NCBI GenBank assembly: GCA_904393855.1
Contig: CAJFNE010000036.1
Span: forward strand, 1-12,485
Length of the DNA stretch: 12,485 nt
Source of the DNA: an uncultured Oscillibacter sp.
Lineage (GTDB): Bacteria > Bacillota > Clostridia > Oscillospirales > Oscillospiraceae
Reading direction: 5' to 3'
Shown: piece by piece, positions 12,269 through 12,485 of the stretch
Numbering within the stretch: position 1 is the first letter of the stretch
How the letters are laid out: every line of letters starts with the position of its first letter
Program-made: the position numbers and the translations under genes
The notes under the pieces: generated by a model
What the model was told of the DNA's origin: nothing
Databases searched by the model: none
Seen by the model: only the letters and a program-made list of their open reading frames with translations

Positions 12269-12485
12269 TCAGCTCTCTGTCACGGGATGGGTCCGCAGGT
12301 AGTCCAGCCAGGCCTGGCAGCCGGCCTTGTTCAGGTGGACCCCGTCAAAGTTCCAGTCCGCCCGGAGGTAGCCGTCCTCGTCCATTACGGCCTCCGCCAC
12401 GTTCAGATACACCACGCCATAGGTCTCCGCCAGCTCCTGGAGCACCTGATTATAGGCGTCAATCCGCTGGTTGTTTACGTAGCTT
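12269..12485 (-). CDS. SGNH/GDSL-type hydrolase, C-terminal part (partial)
   Basis: The last 71 codons of a minus-strand gene that continues past the window edge. NNQRIDAYNQVLQELAETYG is followed by VYLNVAEAVMDEDGYL, then DWNFDGVHLNKAG and WLDYLR. The DGVHLN segment is the block V D-x-x-H of SGNH/GDSL esterases (catalytic Asp and His), and the N-x-x-I-x-x-Y-N pattern before it is usual in this superfamily. The catalytic Ser and the oxyanion Gly and Asn lie outside the window. The substrate is unknown; acetyl esters of carbohydrates or lysophospholipids are typical. The stop is TGA (complement of 12269-12271), and the terminator at 12222-12261 follows. Confidence 0.8.
   Translation of the reverse strand, partial: SYVNNQRIDAYNQVLQELAETYGVVYLNVAEAVMDEDGYLRADWNFDGVHLNKAGCQAWLDYLRTHPVTES

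Overview
The window looks like a chromosomal segment of a GC-rich, low-G+C-lineage Gram-positive (Firmicutes/Bacillota, class Clostridia), most like gut Oscillospiraceae. Three things suggest this: strong AGGAGG-type ribosome binding sites, sigma-A promoters of TTGNNN-17-TATNAT form, and a gene set typical of that group (DUF975, a MocR regulator beside an ECF S component, FtsH, DUF2975 with a YozG-like regulator, a DUF4153/4173-type membrane protein). The assignment comes from family content and composition only; no marker RNA gene is present. I see no tRNA, rRNA, CRISPR array, transposase or phage gene.

Left part (1-3060): a DUF975 membrane protein with its own promoter converges, across a long perfect hairpin, on an ECF transporter S component. 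The S component is divergent from a MocR-type regulator (GntR winged helix plus aminotransferase-like domain). This S component/MocR pairing is the classic vitamin B6 arrangement (pdxU-type/pdxR-type). Their two promoters physically overlap. The regulator has Gln where the PLP-binding Lys should be.

Centre (3061-7651): ftsH has a good promoter and a roughly 115-nt leader that can sequester its own ribosome binding site. It ends in a textbook terminator placed only 19 nt before a GNAT acetyltransferase gene. A gene-free stretch with a 26-bp imperfect direct repeat and a long AT-rich palindrome follows, and then a gene for a membrane-anchored XRE-family regulator with an extracytoplasmic domain.

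The 384-bp gene-free stretch (7652-8035) is the most unusual part. It carries 11-bp-phased direct repeats, a near-consensus promoter, a 10-bp hairpin, an 18-nt pyrimidine tract and a strong intrinsic terminator. Together these predict a small RNA of about 100 nt. A second, separate promoter with an operator-like palindrome then drives the following genes.

Right part (8036-12217): one long co-directional run encodes a 58-aa two-helix membrane protein, two DUF2975 paralogues, a YozG-like Cro/C1 regulator and a 36-aa membrane microprotein overlapping it. It continues with a DUF4153/4173-like polytopic protein and two small anchored proteins. The last of these is interrupted by an in-frame TAG. 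The first part is probably an autoregulated membrane-protein operon; the function of the later genes is unknown. A bidirectional terminator separates this run from the 3' end of an SGNH/GDSL hydrolase gene that leaves the window on the minus strand.
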